From: Paramecium sonneborni
Lineage: Eukaryota; Ciliophora; Oligohymenophorea; Peniculida; Parameciidae
Length of the DNA: 61,473 nt
Direction: 5' to 3'
Assembly (NCBI GenBank): GCA_905182985.1
Contig: CAJJDN010000078.1
Location: 228,764 to 290,236, forward strand
The translations under genes were made by a program, and so were the position numbers. Under the pieces are notes generated by a model, which was given only the letters and a program-made list of their open reading frames with translations, ran no database searches and had not been told where the DNA came from. Below are positions 1 to 11,601 of this stretch, one piece after another (positions within the stretch are counted from its first letter, which is position 1; every line of letters begins with the position of its first letter).

Positions 1-252
1 ATTAATATCTCAAGTATTTTAAACTTACCTTAGAATATTCGTTAAGCCTTTTTATTACCCATAAGATACTGTTCAATACATAAGCAATAGTTCTCATATG
101 AACATTAAAAAAATTACCATAATACTCAATTAATGGAGGAGATTAATTAAGTATTAGAAAAAGAATACGATATAAATTTGCAAAGATAACTTCATATAAA
201 AATTCAAACTTTACTTGAAAGTGCTGGAGAATTTATATTTTAGAAAAAATGA
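1..252 (+). CDS. C-terminal end of an unrecognised protein (5' partial)
   Basis: The frame starting at base 1 is open for 83 codons with TAA/TAG as Gln and ends at TGA 250-252. The product is mixed polar/aliphatic and finishes with a likely helical stretch (EINQVLEKEYDINLQ, then LESAGEFIFQKK). No domain is recognised. The gene begins outside the window, so neither start nor upstream introns can be seen. The codon mix resembles the neighbouring genes, but in DNA this AT-poor in TGA an 83-codon open frame alone is only moderate evidence. Confidence 0.5.
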
Positions 253-269
253 TGAAAGTTAATAATTTG

Positions 270-310
270 ATTTGTTTGTTTGTTTGTTATTATTATTATT
301 ATTATTATTT
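270..310. repeat. TTTG and ATT simple-sequence tract
   Basis: Four to five TTTG units are followed directly by about seven ATT units, in the short gap between the end of the left-edge gene (252) and the end of the next, convergent gene (333). Confidence 0.9.
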
Positions 311-332
311 ATAACAAATTAATAAATGTGAA

Positions 333-1176
333 TCATTTTTTAATTGGATCCAATTTCTTTTTATTTTTACTCTCCTCTTTGTTTCGATTTTATTATGGCA
401 TTCTTTTATTATAAGAATCCCTTAATCCTTCTTCCCACTATCCTTATGACATTCTAATATCTGGACCAAATAAATGTTTCACACTTCCACAATTTCCCTG
501 CTTAAATTTCATCGTATAAGGTGGCAGTTCTTGCATCCCCTCAAAACCAGAATATGTAAATTTCATTTTATTAAACTTCCCAGTACTAAAAGACTTTTTA
601 AGTTCTGTCTATTCTTTTAAAGATTTAGGGAATTCTGGAAAATCATGTCTATCTTTCTTAGCTATATACCACCATCCCTTTTCTCTCTTACTCAAATTGT
701 CATCATTTTCTTGATATCTTCTTAATCCAGTTTCAAAATCTGCCAAACTTCCAGATGCACTTAATCCTAAACGATGAGTAAGTAAGTGCATAAAACTAGC
801 TATGTTGTCTTTGTTTTTTACATCCTAGACATCATGCTTCTTCTCTGAAAATATTGTTTTTTTGTCAGCAAGCGAATATGGTTGATTTGGTATTTTACTA
901 AGAAGCTCTTTCATTTTATTCTAATTGTATTATATTACATAGACTTACAGCATCCCAATGTCGCAATTATAACACCCATTCAATATCATTTTCAGTTATT
1001 TCTGGATGCTATAAGAAATGTAAATAAAAGTTCACATTCCTAGGTATCCTTACTTTATCTAAAGGCTAAAGAGTTTTATGCTATTTTTCGAACTTCTCTT
1101 GTTTTTCTTATTTTTCACCTGCTTTTTCGAGACTTTTCTCTTTTTTTTGATCTTTTTGAGGAGGAGATTTTTTCAT
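333..1176 (-). CDS. Unrecognised 271-aa basic protein
   Basis: Reads from ATG at 1176 (MKKSPPQKDQKKEKSLEKAG, a Lys/Gln-rich start) to TGA at 335-333, with one 28-nt GT-AG intron at 921-948. Coding length 816 nt. The N-terminal ~45 residues are strongly charged and probably disordered. The middle is compact and globular-looking, with motifs such as ENDIEWVLQLRHWD, HRLGLSASGSLADFE and KGWWYIAKKDRHDFPEFP. The end is Lys/Asn-rich. No signal peptide or membrane segment. I do not recognise the family. The convergent left neighbour ends 80 bp away. Confidence 0.8.
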
Positions 1177-1819
1177 TTATAATGATTTCTATATTAATTA
1201 TATATCAGATAAATTATTCTTGCTAAAGTCTCTAATGGAATTTATTTTTAGTTATTCTTAATGTAATCATCATTAAAAATTACCTTGTATTTCATATCTA
1301 ATTATTTACTTTTATTAGGTGTGGATACAGAATCAAAAATTATAGTATTGCATTAAATAAAATTAAAATAAACAATTTCTATGCTTAGTGATGCATATAC
1401 TTTAAGTAATTCTATTAGTAAACTTTTTACTCTTTACTTATTAATCTAGTTCTAAATATTTAAATACAATATTTTTTTTTAAAAACTAATTGCTAAGACA
1501 ATATTTAGATCTAAAAAACTCAAATATAATTCAAATAATATGTAAATAAAATATTTGACCAGATTTATAGTTTTTATAAATATCTATTATTCTTTAGTTA
1601 TTATTCTTTGTTTAATTTATAATAATGATTACTATGAAATATAATTATTAGTATAATTTAATCCAAAAAAAATTATGTAAATAGTTTTAAATTTTCAGAT
1701 AGAGAATAAGAAGGATTTTCTTAAAATACAAACGCTTTTAATATAGTAAATATTAAAAATTAATAAAAATTTAATAATTTTTTCTAAATATATATTTTTC
1801 AATATAATATACATATAAA
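1177..1819. other. Intergenic region
   Basis: About 640 bp of very AT-rich sequence between two minus-strand genes. I see no convincing exon on either strand, no repeat and no RNA gene. It must contain the promoter of the 333-1176 gene and the 3' end signals of the TLDc gene. Confidence 0.5.
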
Positions 1820-3244
1820 TCATGATTGATATTTTAATAATAGATCATTTGTAGATTCTCTGTAACATTTAATTTCTTCTTCACTACTACTATCACATTC
1901 AAAATTCTAATTGCCTACTCCCCAAGCTTCAATATATGTGATAGTAGGTGTTTAAATTGATGGATCAATCAAATCACCTAATTAAGATTTATTAAAATGA
2001 AATACCTTTTATATATGGTTCTCCTTACTTTGCTGCATAACTAGACTATTAAATATTTTAAGCTGAGATCCATAATCTAAATTATTTCATATCTCCACCA
2101 AATCCTAGACCTTTCTTATTGTCTGTTTTATTTAAATAACAGTAATTTTAAGAGCCAGGTCTTTTTGATTTAAAAACATCTGTTGCAACATTAAAAGGAG
2201 TATAAGTGGGATATAATTAAAATAATATAGATTGACTAGATCCTTAATAAGAATTAGTTTCTATCCATTAAGTTGAATTTAATGCAGCAACAATACAATT
2301 TTTATTATTCTTACTTTTAATTTTTCTTTTTTTTGCATTTTCTTCTTCATCACTATCATTTTCAGTGCTATCATCAAATTTAATTAATATAAGTGTTGCT
2401 CCCTTAAATCCTATTAAAGCAGCATAGAGTTAATCGAAATTCCATCCTCTTACACTTGTCCATAATAATTCAAATGAATCTGCTTCTTAAATAACAGAAC
2501 TACTTATTGCCATATACCCAAAAGTAGAATTATTAACTAAATAAGAAGGTTTTTAGAATTTAGACAATTGATTATAATTTCTTTATGAAATAAATAACTA
2601 ATTGAAATATTTTGTTAATAATATTGATAAACAAGGGAAGTTTTGTTCTAAAAATATTGTTAGTTCATAGAACATAATAGATCCTGCAGAAGATGTAAAT
2701 AATCTGCTAAGGATAGATCTTGTAGTATATTCATCTTAAACTAAATAATCGGTAACAAAATATCCCTATTCCCAAATAAAGTATTCAATCTCACTTAATA
2801 AATCAAATGCATCTAAGTATGAGATTTTTTCCTAATCATAATCAATTTTAGCTATGTTTATTTTTTATATTGAAATTATTGAATATTATTCTGTTCTAGT
2901 CATTCTATTTAAAGTTTCTGGTTTAGTCAATTTGCCAACTATGAAAAATTACATTCATTTCTTACCTAAATCTTCAAAAGCTTCAAATTATGGCTTTTCA
3001 TTAGAATGATGAAAAACCATGTATTTGTATAATTTCAAAGCAATGGTTGGCCTATTTTTCAGGAGATATTGAAAACATTCTTCATTCAAAAAATTATTCT
3101 TGTAAGTTCAATAATCAAATTAATAACTTACTCATCATGTCTAGAAATTAGCTTCTTGTACAATCTTCTTACTTATTCTCTCTCATCGTCATTTAAAATT
3201 GTCCGTTTTGGTGATCTTTTGGATAGGCAAAAATCATTTCCCAT
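1820..3244 (-). CDS. TLDc-domain protein, MEAK7-like
   Basis: A 446-aa product starting MGNDFCLSKRSP, an N-myristoylation-type start, as in animal MEAK7 (TLDC1). Three introns restore one frame: 3099-3127 (29 nt), 2939-2965 (27 nt) and 1978-2005 (28 nt). The C-terminal half is a TLDc domain: SFELLWTSVRGWNFDQLYAA, IGFKGATLILIKF, SQSILFQLYP, KGLGFGGDMKQFRLWIS and finally TYIEAWGVG. A Ser/Glu/Asp/Lys insert (DSTENDSDEEENAKKRK) interrupts the domain. TLDc proteins bind the V-ATPase and act in oxidative-stress and lysosomal signalling in other eukaryotes; that role here is inferred. The N-terminal part (LNDDEREQVRRLYKKLI) resembles the EF-hand-like region of MEAK7. Confidence 0.88.
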
Positions 3245-4051
3245 TTATAATTAATTTTGAGCCAATATAATATTAATCATCAACTAAACAAGATATTGAA
3301 ATATTTAAGAACTTTATATAAAATATATCATTTTAGATCTTCTTCTCTAATATAATTATTTTATTTTATTGATCTCTCAAATGAAATAATTCTCTAATTC
3401 ATTAATCACTTTCGCTTAAGTTATACGATTTTTATTTCTCTAAATTCAAAAGTTAATCAAAATAAAAGAAAACAAAATCACATAGAATATTTACAAACAA
3501 ACTTTTATCTCTCCAAATATAAATTGATATTAAAATAATTAAATTTTATCTATAATGCAGTAAAGGCATCTCTATGGAAATGATTATATATACAAACATA
3601 TTAAATAAGTGAGTTTGTAAAATTTACCGATGAATTATTCAATCCTGTAAAACATTAGAAATAAATGCTTTTATTTACACAGAATGAATAAAAAAAATAA
3701 TCATACCTGTATAAATATTATCTTTATGTTGGTTGCGGGGTATGTTTCCTTCATTATCAGTTATTTTTTATAAAAATTTCATTCCTTAATAGAATTAAGA
3801 AAAGATAGGCTAGAATATTAATTAAGCATTATTGCTTTTTGGACTACTCTAAATTCTTTCAATTTTTATATAATATAGGTAAAATAGATTTTGTTCAACA
3901 AACATAATATCAATTATGATTTATATTAAGAAAGACTTTTTGATATAACTATCTTCATTAAATTTTTAATTTTCATATCATTGATTTTATATTTAATCAT
4001 TAAAATAAAATGAATGTAATTTATTTATATCTTATAAAGAAATTTTCAACA
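3245..4051. other. Intergenic region
   Basis: About 800 bp without a convincing coding exon on either strand. The only GC-richer spot is a short stretch near 3728-3745, which has no second copy that I can find. The region runs up to the left end of the 1,046-bp repeat. Confidence 0.45.
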
Positions 4052-5097
4052 TCTTAAACCTTTTTTGTTTAGCCCTATTCAATTTATATGTGATTATTTA
4101 TCTAAAATTTAAAGCACATAATCAAATGCATTTTGAACATTATAACTTTTATTATAATACCCTTAATTTTAATTTTGCATCTCATTTCTCTATTTATTAT
4201 AGTTGATGAAAAATTATTTTAGTTTTATGAAGAAAAAAAAAGGAAAACAATTAATAGAACAATTGTCATCAGATAAATTTGTTTTGAAAATTTATATAAA
4301 TGTAATCATAATAAAGATATAAATACAACTCAAAATATCTAACAAATCCACTTCGTTATGACTTCAGGTTCTCTATTTTATAAGAATCTGATTTAATTAC
4401 TCAATTTATTGATTGTCTCTTAAAAATTTTCGTTCATAGAATTGATTGTATTTTAAAATTCTATTATTTAATCATTTAAAGAACTCTTTATTTTTTTTTC
4501 TTTCTCTAATTAAATATAAAGATCTTTAACTTAGGAGTTTGAAGCTTCAAGGTGATTAATTTAAAATTAATAATTTTTAATCTTTATATCCTATTCACTC
4601 ATTTTAGATTTAAGCTGTTATTTATCTTCTTCAAGTTAAGTAATTCTAGAATCAAAATTTTGTTTTGTTTTTAAAAGTTCTAAATTCATGCTTATATAAT
4701 TATTCATATTCTTTAGTTAATCTTTAGCGATTATCTATAAAATTTTTAGGTCCTCATATCCCTAGATAAGATTACAAAATTAGGAATAATATTTATATAT
4801 CTTTATGAAATTATTGCTACGCGTTATTATATCATGTTAGATTGAAAGAACTTTGGCCAATTATTCACAAGTTTAAATATAATTGGTATACCATTCAAAA
4901 GATGATTCCTTATCTATTTTATTGACTAAATCTAATAATTTTCCCATTTATTTCATTATTGCCTCTACTTATTATTTAGATAAAATTTTAAGGGTGTTAT
5001 CAAAAAATTAAGATAATGCAACACAATATTTTTCAATTGTTTTTAATATTCTATTTCTTAAGTAATCACTTATAATTTAGCTTTTAGGTAGTTTCTA
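4052..5097. repeat. Exact direct repeat, copy 1 (1,046 bp)
   Basis: Every base I compared matches 5099-6144 at a constant offset of 1,047. The two copies are separated by one ambiguous base (N at 5098). Copy 1 carries only the 3' part of the GTPase gene; copy 2 carries the same part in its full-gene context. An exact repeat beginning and ending at an N is the usual signature of two contig ends that overlap but were not merged. Confidence 0.95.
4330..5097 (-). pseudogene. 3' fragment of the GTPase/coiled-coil gene (repeat copy 1)
   Basis: Identical to the last 768 nt (255 codons plus stop) of the gene at 5377-6990, with TGA at 4332-4330, but cut off at the N at 5098. It has no start codon and no P-loop domain. 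It is most likely an assembly duplicate rather than a real second locus. Confidence 0.85.
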
Positions 5098-5098
5098 N
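5098..5098. other. Single N at the junction of the duplicated segment
   Basis: The only ambiguous base I noticed in the window. It lies exactly between the two identical 1,046-bp copies and probably marks a scaffold join. Confidence 0.95.
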
Positions 5099-6144
5099 TC
5101 TTAAACCTTTTTTGTTTAGCCCTATTCAATTTATATGTGATTATTTATCTAAAATTTAAAGCACATAATCAAATGCATTTTGAACATTATAACTTTTATT
5201 ATAATACCCTTAATTTTAATTTTGCATCTCATTTCTCTATTTATTATAGTTGATGAAAAATTATTTTAGTTTTATGAAGAAAAAAAAAGGAAAACAATTA
5301 ATAGAACAATTGTCATCAGATAAATTTGTTTTGAAAATTTATATAAATGTAATCATAATAAAGATATAAATACAACTCAAAATATCTAACAAATCCACTT
5401 CGTTATGACTTCAGGTTCTCTATTTTATAAGAATCTGATTTAATTACTCAATTTATTGATTGTCTCTTAAAAATTTTCGTTCATAGAATTGATTGTATTT
5501 TAAAATTCTATTATTTAATCATTTAAAGAACTCTTTATTTTTTTTTCTTTCTCTAATTAAATATAAAGATCTTTAACTTAGGAGTTTGAAGCTTCAAGGT
5601 GATTAATTTAAAATTAATAATTTTTAATCTTTATATCCTATTCACTCATTTTAGATTTAAGCTGTTATTTATCTTCTTCAAGTTAAGTAATTCTAGAATC
5701 AAAATTTTGTTTTGTTTTTAAAAGTTCTAAATTCATGCTTATATAATTATTCATATTCTTTAGTTAATCTTTAGCGATTATCTATAAAATTTTTAGGTCC
5801 TCATATCCCTAGATAAGATTACAAAATTAGGAATAATATTTATATATCTTTATGAAATTATTGCTACGCGTTATTATATCATGTTAGATTGAAAGAACTT
5901 TGGCCAATTATTCACAAGTTTAAATATAATTGGTATACCATTCAAAAGATGATTCCTTATCTATTTTATTGACTAAATCTAATAATTTTCCCATTTATTT
6001 CATTATTGCCTCTACTTATTATTTAGATAAAATTTTAAGGGTGTTATCAAAAAATTAAGATAATGCAACACAATATTTTTCAATTGTTTTTAATATTCTA
6101 TTTCTTAAGTAATCACTTATAATTTAGCTTTTAGGTAGTTTCTA
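5099..6144. repeat. Exact direct repeat, copy 2 (1,046 bp)
   Basis: Same sequence as 4052-5097. This copy continues seamlessly into the 5' part of the GTPase gene, so it is the one in the correct gene context. Confidence 0.95.
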
Positions 6145-6990
6145 AGGTTGAATTTTCATAGATTACATTTATTCAATATTTTTCCAAAAAATTTATCGTT
6201 AATATTCATTGAATATTTGTTGTAATTCATGATCTTTTTTAGCTTTTCTTAATATAAGTATTTTATCAATTGATTATAATAAATTAACAGATTTTAAATC
6301 TTCTTATATTTTGATTTTCAATTTTTCATCAGATAACTCTTCCCTATAACAATTTAATAATAAATTGAATTTTTCTATATTAAAATTCCCTTTTTTGCTT
6401 AGTTGATTAATAAATTCTTAAAGATCTGATCCTCTATTTGAAAGATTGCCTTCAAGATTTTTTATTACATATATAATTTTCATTGGGCCTGAAGTAACAA
6501 TTTTATGAAATAAAAGTTCAAATAATAATTGATCTTATTCTCCCTTTGTGTCTTAGAATCCAGGAAAATCTATAATTAAATGATTATTTTTTTAATTGTG
6601 ATAGAAATTAGGTTCTTTTGTGATCGAGTTCATTCCAGCACCCATTTTACTAAAATTATTTGAGTGATTCTTTATTTCCAATTGATTACTCTGATTAAAT
6701 ATGAAATCTGCTCCGCTTTAGAAGTTGAAAATAATACTTTTTCCAGATCCTGTTACTCCTACTAATAAAACCACAGACATATTTTATTTCTTGTTCTAAT
6801 TAAATTGATCAATCAATCTTTAAAATTTAACTATTATTTCCAATAGAATCTATTCCTTCTTTTAGTCCTCCTATTCTTATTCTTGATTTATTTTATCCAA
6901 TTTTAAATTGATCTCCGATTTTTGAGGTTAGCCAAATCGTTTTGAATCTTATTTTGGAAATTGTAAAGGACACGGTAATTGTGAATTCAT
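5377..6990 (-). CDS. P-loop GTPase (AIG1/IRG-like) with long coiled-coil C-terminus
   Basis: A single intronless frame of 537 codons from ATG at 6990 (MNSQLPCPLQFPK) to TGA at 5379-5377. An upstream in-frame TGA supports this start. After a Gln/Glu-rich lead of ~70 residues comes a Walker A/G1 motif, GVTGSGKS, then a G3-type DFPGFQDTKG, which is the DxPGFxDT form of AIG1/immunity-type GTPases. An NKxD G4 motif is not obvious. The C-terminal two thirds is helical and Gln/Lys/Glu-rich, ending in heptad-like repeats. Proteins of this shape act at membranes or as filament-forming GTPases; the function here is unknown. Its 3' half is duplicated at 4330-5097. Confidence 0.85.
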
Positions 6991-7730
6991 TTGATATTGG
7001 TTATCTCATCTTGGAAATTAATTATACTGCATTGAAGAAGGAAATATATTTTTGTTATTCATGTTTGGATTTAAATAATAATTGTATTTCAATCAGATTT
7101 AATCTTAATATCAATCAAACTTCTATTAAGTGTTTTAATAGAATTAGAAATAATTATTTAAATATATATTCAAATCTAATTAAAAAATCTAGAAATAATT
7201 ATATTTATCTAGAATAATTTCAAAAATTAAATTGATTTTATTAGTAATCAATTAAAAATTAATATTGATTAGATGTTTGAAGACTTAGTTTATTACATAA
7301 ATGTAATAAATTTTTATTGGTAAATTATTAATAAAAAAAATTGAAAATTAAATTCTTGATAATCTTTTTGTTTTCGAACAAAAAGGTATCTTTTCAATTT
7401 TATTCAGCTTTATTATATTAAATTTAATTAATATTAATATTTTTATTTTTTTATTTATGTATTAATATGTATTAATATATAAATTTTAAATTGTAGATTA
7501 TTCTTAATAAAAAAATTACAGAAAACTCTCTAATGAAAAGTTTCTGTTAATTTATTCCATTTCTAGTTGAGTTTCATTATTTAATTTAAGAGGAAGCATT
7601 TGAATAACAAATAGAATGAAATAGAATAAAGTAAAATAAATTAAAATTTTTTGTAAAATTAATGAAAGAGACATAAATTTATATGTTCAGATTTTACTAT
7701 AATATAATAAATATGATATTTATTAAATAT
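6991..7730. other. Intergenic region
   Basis: About 740 bp, strongly A/T-rich, between the start of the GTPase gene and the end of the next minus-strand gene. It contains several short near-palindromic A/T stretches but no feature I can support. Confidence 0.45.
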
Positions 7731-8369
7731 TCATAATTTTAACTCAAAATATTCTAGGCAAAGAGGACAGTAATAATTGTTTTATTTTAATTTTTCATTA
7801 AAAATAAAATAGAATTCGCATCCCTATCCATCACAAATCTTGATTTTCTTTTTCTTTCCATTAATCAATTTATTTTTTAATTCAGCTATTTGATTTTCAT
7901 GAAGTTAATATAGCAAAATTTTTTAAACATTAGAATACGCAGGATTAAATTTCATCTAACACTATTCTTCGCAGATATCCTTGAATCTACAAGTAGAAGT
8001 TGACTTTATTTATTAAAATAAAAGGTTTTCAATTTCTTAAGTTAAAGATTTATGTGGACAATACTAATTCAGAAGAGAACCACTTTAAGTAAATTTTTAA
8101 AGATATGAACTTTATCCAATATTTTAGTTGCTTTGTAATAAATTCCCACTTTCAAAAAGATCTCCACTATCACCAGATTTACTTTCAATTTAATTAGGGT
8201 TCAATCTGGGACCTGGTTGTGAATTTATCTCTGATTAACTTGAACAGACTAATTTTTATGATCTATTAATTCAAAATCAGAAATACAATTCTAATAGATT
8301 TTGACTTTCTTGCAAAATCAAAGTGATATGTTTTTTTTAATGTCTTAAGTTAGTTGGATTAGAGTCCAT
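7731..8369 (-). CDS. 204-aa protein with C-terminal zinc-ribbon-like motif
   Basis: ATG at 8369 (MDSNPTNLRHQKKHITLILQ) to TGA at 7733-7731, with one 24-nt intron at 8263-8286. Coding length 615 nt. The first 120 residues are Ser/Asn/Gln-rich and look disordered. The C-terminus has cysteine pairs (KICDGQGCEFYF and YYCPLCLEYFEL) spaced like a small zinc ribbon, similar to the second half of RING/IBR-type proteins elsewhere in this window. No catalytic motif. Function unknown; a zinc-dependent adaptor is possible. Confidence 0.78.
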
Positions 8370-8536
8370 TAAATTTACTTAAATAAATCTTAAAATATAA
8401 ATAAATATATTTCTATATGTTAGAAAACTAAGATGAGTTTATTTTAGATAATCTTTAAATCATTAAATGAAAAAACAAAATAGATCCTCTATAGCAAGAA
8501 TTTGAATTCATTATAATTTATGATTTTATAAAAAAT

Positions 8537-9376
8537 TCATTACATGCTAATCGATCTCAATCTTTTGTATTTAGTAAATTAGGTTTAATGTTGAGATTTT
8601 GATTGATCATTAATATTGTAGGATAGCAAACAATAAATACAAATTGGAAGATATAATTAAGTATCACACTTTACCCAAAAAAATGTACAAGTATTACATT
8701 ATTTGAAATTAAGAGATTCTTAGTATTTTTAATATATTGTTTCAAGTTAATTTTTCATCAGTTTTCTTATTAAAACTTCAGAGGTATATTATTTTAACAG
8801 TTGATTATTTATTTTTTTCCCACAAATGCAAGAAATTGTTGCTTTTTATTGATTCAACTATTGCTTTATATTAGTTTGAAAACAATCATAATGAAATTTA
8901 TGTTTACATTATGTTGTAATAGTTTGAGAATGTATAGGTTAATGCTATTCCAAAGTTATTGTGGAATATGATTAGTTTTCCTCTAATTTGGAATATTAAT
9001 TATCTAGATGCAATAGACAAAAATTGCATACTATTTCTTTATAATTTGCTAATGAATAACCATTAGGATTGTTTCCATTAAGAAACTTATTTTTCAATCT
9101 AATTATTGGTTTAAATGCTATTCGAATTTTATTTTTCTAATTTCCTTAACATTCACTTATAATAGAAGAACTTAAGTCAACTTTTTTTTTTATTTATGAA
9201 TCATAAATCTTAGGGTGTAGATCTTCTGTACTACAAGATGAATGCTTTTTTCTTCTCTATTCATTTCGATTTTAAGGCCTTATATAAAGGGTTAATCTTT
9301 TGTTTATATTAAAGCAACTACTATTTTATTACAAAATGGTACTAAGATACTCATAGTCACTTATTTAGCTATACAT
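8537..9376 (-). CDS. RING/IBR-like zinc-finger protein (279 aa)
   Basis: Intronless frame from ATG at 9376 (MYSQISDYEYLSTILQQNSS) to TGA at 8539-8537. About 110 basic, Ser-rich residues precede a RING-like cluster: IVCNFCLLHL, QCKHKFHYDCFQ and SCICGKKI, i.e. C-x2-C ... C-x-H-x2-H-x2-C ... C-x-C. A helical spacer and a second cluster (QCNTCTFFWVKC, PICIYCLL) resemble an IBR finger. This RING plus IBR order is that of RBR-type ubiquitin ligases, but the fingers are divergent and the catalytic RING2 Cys cannot be assigned. It belongs with the proteins at 22624, 30149 and 31422. Confidence 0.82.
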
Positions 9377-10059
9377 TGTTAAAAGATTAATTATAAAACT
9401 TATATTTTATTATTATTACAATTCTTCTAAAAATGTATTTATGATATAGAATTGTAATCTTTGAATTAATTAGTTAATTATAAAATCATAGAGTGAAGTA
9501 CAAAAACTTTAATTTTTACTAAATTAACAGGTATTTATTGCATAACTATAAATAAAAATCATATCTCTCAATATTATAAAATAAAATTAAAAAGAAATTT
9601 AAACCCATAAAAATAAAATTAATCAATTAATATAAAAAGAAAAAAAAATATCTAGAAATCCTTAATCCTTCAAGATTCAGATTTAAAAACATATCCAAGT
9701 TTAAACCTATTTAATAGGTTGCGGGCAAGGCTCCTATTCCGGAAGCTGAGCTCGTTTCAAATTTAAACAAACGAAATCTTATTATATTTTTATCATCAAA
9801 TTTTAATTCATATGTAAGTTTGAATAATCAATAATATGAATCATTAAAATAATGGCTTTGTTGATGTTGATAAAAAATAGATAAACTTTATCAAAAATAT
9901 ATTCAATTATTATAATTGAAATATTAATGCTCTAAAATAGAGATGATAATTTTTAATCTTTTTTAAGGGCAATTATTTAATTAGAGTATGGGTTATATAT
10001 ATTGATATTACTAACTTTATTATGCCTTATTGTAAATTTAAATCTTATTTATTAAAATT
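9377..10059. other. Intergenic region holding the ncRNA-like element, copy A
   Basis: Divergent intergenic region between the RING/IBR-like gene (minus) and the CDPK-like gene (plus). It is AT-rich apart from the GC-rich island at 9720-9756 inside the repeated element at 9692-9777. Confidence 0.6.
9692..9777 (+). ncRNA. Candidate structured ncRNA gene, copy A (86-nt repeat)
   Basis: A GC-rich island in AT-rich intergenic DNA, perfectly identical over 86 nt to the reverse complement of 23903-23988. The core contains a 7-bp hairpin with a 3-nt loop (AACCTAT-TTA-ATAGGTT), then GCGGGCAAGGCTCCTATTCC and GGAAGCTGAGCTCG, then a CGTTT...AAACG stem. Upstream, CTTAATC and CAAGATTCA are also shared with the other copy at slightly different spacing, as expected of promoter elements. 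The downstream flank is T-rich. No open reading frame explains the conservation. RNA class unknown; strand chosen arbitrarily as that of the hairpin order given. Confidence 0.5.
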
Positions 10060-11543
10060 ATGGGAGTTTGCCAGTCTCAAACATAGGATAGAAAATCATT
10101 AAGAAAAAAACAGCTTCAAATAGTTAGTGAATAAACAATATAAGAGAAAGTAAAAAGTAAAGATAGCGTTCCCCGCCATAAAACAATGCCTTCAATTCAT
10201 TGTATATCAAAAGATAAACTGGTTTCTTGCAAGACAATAAATAATTTGAAAATAAAAAGAAAGGTTTATGGAGAAGCGTTGGCTAAGTTTTACTCAGTTC
10301 TTAATCCATATTATGGATATAGAAGTATGAATGCATTTTATATGAAAAAAAGACAATGATAATATGGGACTTGTTTAACATAATGTAACTGGAATGGTTA
10401 GAGTGGCAAGAAATATTTTGAAACCATCAGAATAAGACTAAGATTTCGATATACTGATTACTAATCTATAAGAACAAAGCTTTGTAGTTTAATTATTTAT
10501 ATATAGAGTTCTCTTCATATTGCTAATATAATTGAGTTATACCAAGATTCTAAGAGTTATTATGCAATATAGGAATATTGCAGTGGAGGGTTACTATCAG
10601 ATTTGTGTGGATAGATTAAAGAAGAGGAAGCGATCTATATAATATCATAGATTTTAGACATACTAGAGGAAATACATAAACAAAATAATTGTCATGGGAG
10701 TCTTACTATATAAAGTTTTACATTGCATGATCAAACAAACAATCATTATATTAAATTGATAGATATTATTCCAATATTTTAAGTTAAAGAAAAATCAAAA
10801 TTAAATGAAATGTAAAAAGCTGATCGTCAAGCAGTTGGTCTTATTTTATTTTAGTTGATAACAAATAAATCAATTACATCATAAACAATTGAAATGATCA
10901 TCAAAAAACCAAGAGATCTACCTACAAAAACTGAATGGTATTAATTGGTTGTATTATTACTTGAATCAAGAAGTTTTATTATATATGAATAAGTGTTGAA
11001 GAATAAATAATATAGAGAAATAGTCTAAAAATTAGAAGCTAGATATGCCGAAACTATAATCAATAAATCAGTTAAAAAGACATCTTATATCTAATAGAAA
11101 ATTCTTATTATTATGAATTCTATTTTTTTCAAGGAAAGATAATTGTAATTGGAGAAAATATTTAAAAAGAATGATGAAAACAGAAATGGAACTCTTTCAA
11201 AGGAAGAACTCTAAACTGCTTTAGGTATAGAAGAGGATATAAATGATTTATTTGAAAATATGGACTGTGATGGAAGTGGAGAAATTGATCTTGATGAATT
11301 TATTCTTTATTCTTGTGATAGAAAAGCTTTATTAACAGATACTAATTTAGAAGCTACTTTTAAAGAATTATAAAGGAAAGGTTTTATTGTTGCTTCTAGT
11401 TTGAGTAGATTAACAAATTGCGATGAAGAGAAGATTGATGATTGTTTATAATAATTCTGTAACAATAAAAAAGTAATTATTATTATATATAGATATAGAT
11501 TAATTAAGAATAACTGAAAAAATTGATGATGGATTTGATATGA
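10060..11543 (+). CDS. CDPK-like pseudokinase with EF-hands (468 aa)
   Basis: ATG at 10060 (MGVCQSQTQD, myristoylation-type) to TGA 11541-11543, with introns at 10325-10352, 10484-10506 and 11473-11498. Coding length 1,407 nt. The layout is that of a calcium-dependent protein kinase: kinase-like domain, then helical junction, then EF-hands with intact loops DENRNGTLSKEE and DCDGSGEIDLDE. Catalytic residues are missing. The VAxK lysine is replaced (MVRVARNIL), the catalytic loop reads HGSLTIQSF instead of HRDLKPEN, and the DFG position reads LIDIIPIF. I therefore call it a calcium-binding pseudokinase, probably a membrane-anchored regulator. The next gene starts 58 bp downstream. Confidence 0.87.
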
Positions 11544-11601
11544 AATTCACATCATTCAAAATTGAAGTAAATGATGAAAGTATCAAAAATTTATAATAAT
11601 T

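Noticed and set aside
6942..7217. Plus-strand open frame over the 5' end of the GTPase gene
   Set aside because: Composition is low-complexity Asn/Ile/Leu, and its first part is antisense to the supported GTPase start.
9720..9756. SRP RNA or 4.5S-type GGAAG motif in the GC-rich element
   Set aside because: CCGGAAGCTGAG only superficially resembles the SRP apical loop; the partner strand and the Alu-domain motifs are not there.
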